Below, in pieces: positions 36,001-37,140 of a stretch of 37,140 nt of DNA. Made by a program: the position numbers and the translations under genes. The notes below the pieces were generated by a model. It worked only from the letters and a program-made list of their open reading frames with translations, made no database searches and was not told the origin of the DNA. The DNA is from Bacteroidota bacterium. GTDB lineage: Bacteria > Bacteroidota > Bacteroidia > M30B66. Positions within the stretch are counted from its first letter, which is position 1. Each line of letters opens with the position of its first letter. The stretch lies in contig CANHIS010000029.1 in NCBI GenBank assembly GCA_947460255.1, positions 1 through 37,140 of the forward strand. The letters run 5' to 3'.

Positions 36001-36265
36001 AGCAATCCCCAACAGCTTCACGCCAAATGGAGATGGATTTAACGATAATTTTGTTCCAAACATCAAGGGAATGGCTGAGTTAAGCTTTGCAATTTTTAAT
36101 CGTTGGGGCAGTGAAATCGTAACTTGGAGTGATCTAAATGGGAAATGGGATGGAGCAATAAATGGCTCTCCCTCACCTGAAGGCGTTTACTTTTATGTTA
36201 TGAAAGGCAAAGATTTGATTGGAAGTGCTGTTGAGAAGTCGGGTAGCATTACGATAAAAAGATAA
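33026..36265 (+). CDS. secreted multi-domain protein with T9SS type B sorting domain and internal tandem duplication
   Basis: 1079 residues. A signal peptide (MKRILLSLTMLVLFTHLSLAQ) precedes an N-terminal domain (about 22-200) beginning SVTICFEINRILVDACPSAEG and including DTLYVIFHCGG...NFANFGTG, a type I have seen at the start of other CHU_C proteins. A unit of about 312 residues then occurs twice (218-529 and 530-about 835), each with three Ig-like segments (TGGTWSGTG..., W-Y/F-S/N-D sandwiches). A PKD-like segment follows. The last 89 or so residues are the type B gliding-motility C-terminal domain (PNSFTPNGDGFNDNF, IFNRWGSEIV, GVYFYVMKG, ending ITIKR). It should be secreted by the T9SS; function unknown, perhaps adhesion. 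A TTG at 33008 was rejected because the ATG at 33026 starts the signal peptide. Confidence 0.92.
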   Translation: MKRILLSLTMLVLFTHLSLAQSVTICFEINRILVDACPSAEGLNEQVSFQVGPTALNVTDLQVTWPNVSNSWSGVCQDASTATKVAELNSTVGSCGFILEPTNGILPANSKVLLFTSTNADMSGLSFAGLTDTLYVIFHCGGTVAGNFANFGTGIRTLSMSFTNPAGCSDAVSYDRALLVNQAGQPGASNGATVLFDTDGSATYISDGCNPFSNPISAAWTNPGVVCNDAQPIDLFELVTGSLGGAFFGNGVVDGFFNPTGLSGNQVVSYLVGSGDCIVESQQTIFVNSGGDPTWVSPGLLCGQSDPINLNLYVTGTTGGTWSGTGIAGPILFPDGINGLLTITYTVGNGNCISSLTQQLNIVNSISGPSISGGPNFCNGSQTPAALTATGLSGATYNWYSNSNLTNLLFTGPVFNPPAGVNALYYATQFFAGCNVIATPVNVTFSDAPSTPITTTEISYCPGSPLPQLTATSSSTITWYNDQALTQVIGTGNNFTPLESQAPSIFVVAGTGSCRSSAVQVNLNGQQLSAAWNAPTSLCSSVDPIDLTSLVTGTQGGSWSGTGVTGSTFNPSGLSGVIVISYTVGIGGCIVESQQSIQVNVGGDPLWNSPGALCNATEPIQLNTWIAGTQGGTWSGTGVAGSLLFPDGLNGPVSITYTVGIGACISVLTQTVNIISAIAAPSISGLTSFCDGQQPTAIVAGVLPGADVSWYSDAALSNLLQSGNGYIPAQNIDATYYVTQSFPGCASLPTPVNVSFNDTPDAPITDTSIVYCAGQPLPTLTASSTGTISWFNDLNLSQQVGSGSSLQPDISVLPDLFVQSSEGNCRSAATRIQFTEGALVDAEILTNSPLVVCDFEPVVLTTDETQGILWSTGETTSTITINSVGSYTLTITGACNVDSDQLTFIDNGVIADFNLSSDNGLAPLSVVAVNTSLNADQSVFYLDGEINEVVSGSPFVLGIEGEYVVKLVSTNNEGCSDSLSRTVTVISGNLVVAIPNSFTPNGDGFNDNFVPNIKGMAELSFAIFNRWGSEIVTWSDLNGKWDGAINGSPSPEGVYFYVMKGKDLIGSAVEKSGSITIKR
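33677..35529 (+). repeat. tandem duplication, period 936 bases, within the T9SS protein gene
   Basis: Copy 1 (33677-34612) and copy 2 (34613-about 35529) encode the same order of modules. Matching landmarks are AAWTNPG / AAWNAPT, ESQQTIFVNSGGDPTW / ESQQSIQVNVGGDPLW, LLFPDGINGLLTITYTVG / LLFPDGLNGPVSITYTVG, and SGSCRSSA-type / EGNCRSAA ends. The copies differ at many residues, so the duplication is not recent. Confidence 0.85.
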
Positions 36266-36341
36266 TTTCATACATTGTTTCCATACGACCGATGTAATCT
36301 TTTAATCGGATTTGGTAAATAATATTTAATCCTGGAGTGTT

Positions 36342-36377
36342 GAAGCCAATAGATTTCAATGCTTCGGGATTTTTTTT
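36342..36377 (+). terminator. possible terminator after the second T9SS protein gene
   Basis: GAAGC (36342-36346) can pair with GCTTC (36361-36365), with an outer AATCC/GGATT pairing (36328-36332 with 36367-36371). A run of eight T follows (36370-36377). The stem is short and the loop long (14 bases), so the call is weak. The rest of the 241-base gap (36266-36506) holds nothing else I can recognise. Confidence 0.35.
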
Positions 36378-36506
36378 ACATTTTCTCAAATGCTTCTTGT
36401 GAGTAAGAACACCTATGCCTTTATCATAACTGTTTCATTTGAGAGGCGTAAATTGGATCAAAGAAAATCCCGATTTAACTCACCTATGTAACAACTCTAC
36501 AACGTC

Positions 36507-37140
36507 ATGATTTTAGAACAAATTACCTGGAACGCATCTAAAGGATGGGTTCGACCATTAGTTTCTACAGGCGTAAAGAAACCGCATTTGGTGCTGGTTT
36601 TCGCATCTTCTTCCCAATTTAGTTCACCTGAACAATTAATTAATCTTCAAGCCCTTTTTCCTGGTGCAGGTTTTATGGGTTGTTCAACATCTGGTGAAAT
36701 AGCAGGAACCTCTGTTCTTGATGATTCTATTGTAGCTACTGCAATTGAATTCGAGAAAAGTACAATTTCCTATGTTAGTGTTCCAGTGGAAACCTCAGAA
36801 GATAGTTTTTCCTGCGGGCAGACAATTATCGAACAACTTCCGAAAGAAGGTCTAAAACATGTCTTTGTCTTGTCTGATGGCTTGAATGTTAACGGGTCGG
36901 AACTAGTTCGTGGTTTAAGGACAAATTTGCCATCAGGCGTTGCTGTTACTGGCGGTCTTGCTGGCGATGGTGCGGAATTTAAAGAGACTTTTGTTTTGAA
37001 TGAATCTGGCGAGTCTGGAAGTCATAAAGTTACCGCGATTGGTTTTTATGGTGAAAATCTGCATTTCGGCTATGGTTCTTTTGGTGGTTGGGATACTTTC
37101 GGTATCGATAGGCAAGTAACAAAGAGCAAGAACAATGTAC
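36507..37140 (+). CDS. FIST-domain protein (3' end beyond the window)
   Basis: An open frame runs from the ATG at 36507 to the window edge without a stop, giving 211 residues that start MILEQITWNASKGW. The segment FPGAGFMGCSTSGEIAG is the hallmark of the FIST N-terminal domain. VFVLSDGLNVNGSELVRGL and VAVTGGLAGDGAEF, followed by AIGFYG, fit the same family. FIST domains are thought to sense small ligands such as amino acids and are often fused to histidine kinase, diguanylate cyclase or chemotaxis modules; what follows here cannot be seen. No signal peptide is visible, so a cytoplasmic sensor is expected. Confidence 0.85.
   Translation, partial: MILEQITWNASKGWVRPLVSTGVKKPHLVLVFASSSQFSSPEQLINLQALFPGAGFMGCSTSGEIAGTSVLDDSIVATAIEFEKSTISYVSVPVETSEDSFSCGQTIIEQLPKEGLKHVFVLSDGLNVNGSELVRGLRTNLPSGVAVTGGLAGDGAEFKETFVLNESGESGSHKVTAIGFYGENLHFGYGSFGGWDTFGIDRQVTKSKNNV

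Noticed and set aside
36289-36309. CCGAT...ATCGG inverted repeat after the second T9SS protein gene
   Set aside because: A 5-bp stem with an 11-base loop and no T-tract; no evidence that it is an operator or terminator.
1-37140. Defence island, prophage, secretion effector cluster or other accessory system
   Set aside because: Genes are read individually as housekeeping or envelope functions. I found no integrase, transposase, toxin-antitoxin pair, restriction gene or abrupt change in coding style.

Overview
The window looks like an ordinary chromosomal stretch of a member of the Bacteroidota, most likely a Flavobacteriales (Cryomorphaceae-like) bacterium; that placement is inference. The reasons are: two very large secreted proteins ending in the type B sorting domain of the type IX secretion system (T9SS); an OmpA protein with TPR and PD40 repeats; DUF4412, WG-repeat and LysM/periplasmic-binding fusion proteins; start sites without clear Shine-Dalgarno sequences; and several matches to the Bacteroidota promoter core TAnnTTTG. 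I see no insertion sequence, phage gene, integrase, CRISPR array, plasmid function, rRNA or recognisable defence system.

Layout. 1-2480: the 3' end of a coiled-coil OmpA protein, facing an rbfA / FtsX-type permease pair. 2529-4349: an MsbA-like ABC exporter divergent from rbfA. 4451-4524: tRNA-Asn(GTT) with its own promoter and terminator. 4722-7446: a tight cluster of a 2-oxo acid dehydrogenase E2, a DEDDh exonuclease and a fumarylacetoacetate hydrolase-family enzyme. 7447-10561 (minus): a GT87-type membrane glycosyltransferase behind a PorE-like OmpA protein. 10700-14404 (minus): a 1234-residue T9SS protein with an IgGFc-binding-like N-terminus. 14561-19374 (minus): ffh-folD-queE-glycosyltransferase with gaps of 0 to 4 bases. 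19473-20459: a WG-repeat protein. 20466-23302 (minus): arginase and argS, overlapping by 4 bases, divergent from an arginine decarboxylase (23397-24809) that is followed by a DUF4412 protein. 25598-28856: ftsK and a LolA-like carrier. 28871-32906 (minus): guaA, a LysM/periplasmic-binding protein and hemF. 33026-36265: a second T9SS type B protein with a large internal duplication. 36507-end: the 5' part of a FIST-domain protein.

How the genes work together. Most are housekeeping: ribosome maturation, SRP targeting, folate and queuosine metabolism, GMP and heme synthesis, arginyl-tRNA, chromosome segregation. Several serve the envelope: the ABC exporter, the LolA and FtsX-type proteins, three peptidoglycan-binding proteins and two T9SS cargo proteins. 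The arginase/argS/arginine decarboxylase cluster gathers three competing fates of arginine.

I did not find a convincing new multi-gene system. The observations I rate highest are a polyprenyl-phosphate glycosylphosphotransferase-like domain that has apparently lost its catalytic centre and is fused to a GT2 enzyme; three promoter cores only 3 to 6 bases from start codons, suggesting leaderless or nearly leaderless mRNAs; a TTG start forced by an in-frame stop; and a transcription terminator placed inside the 3' coding end of the convergent gene hemF.
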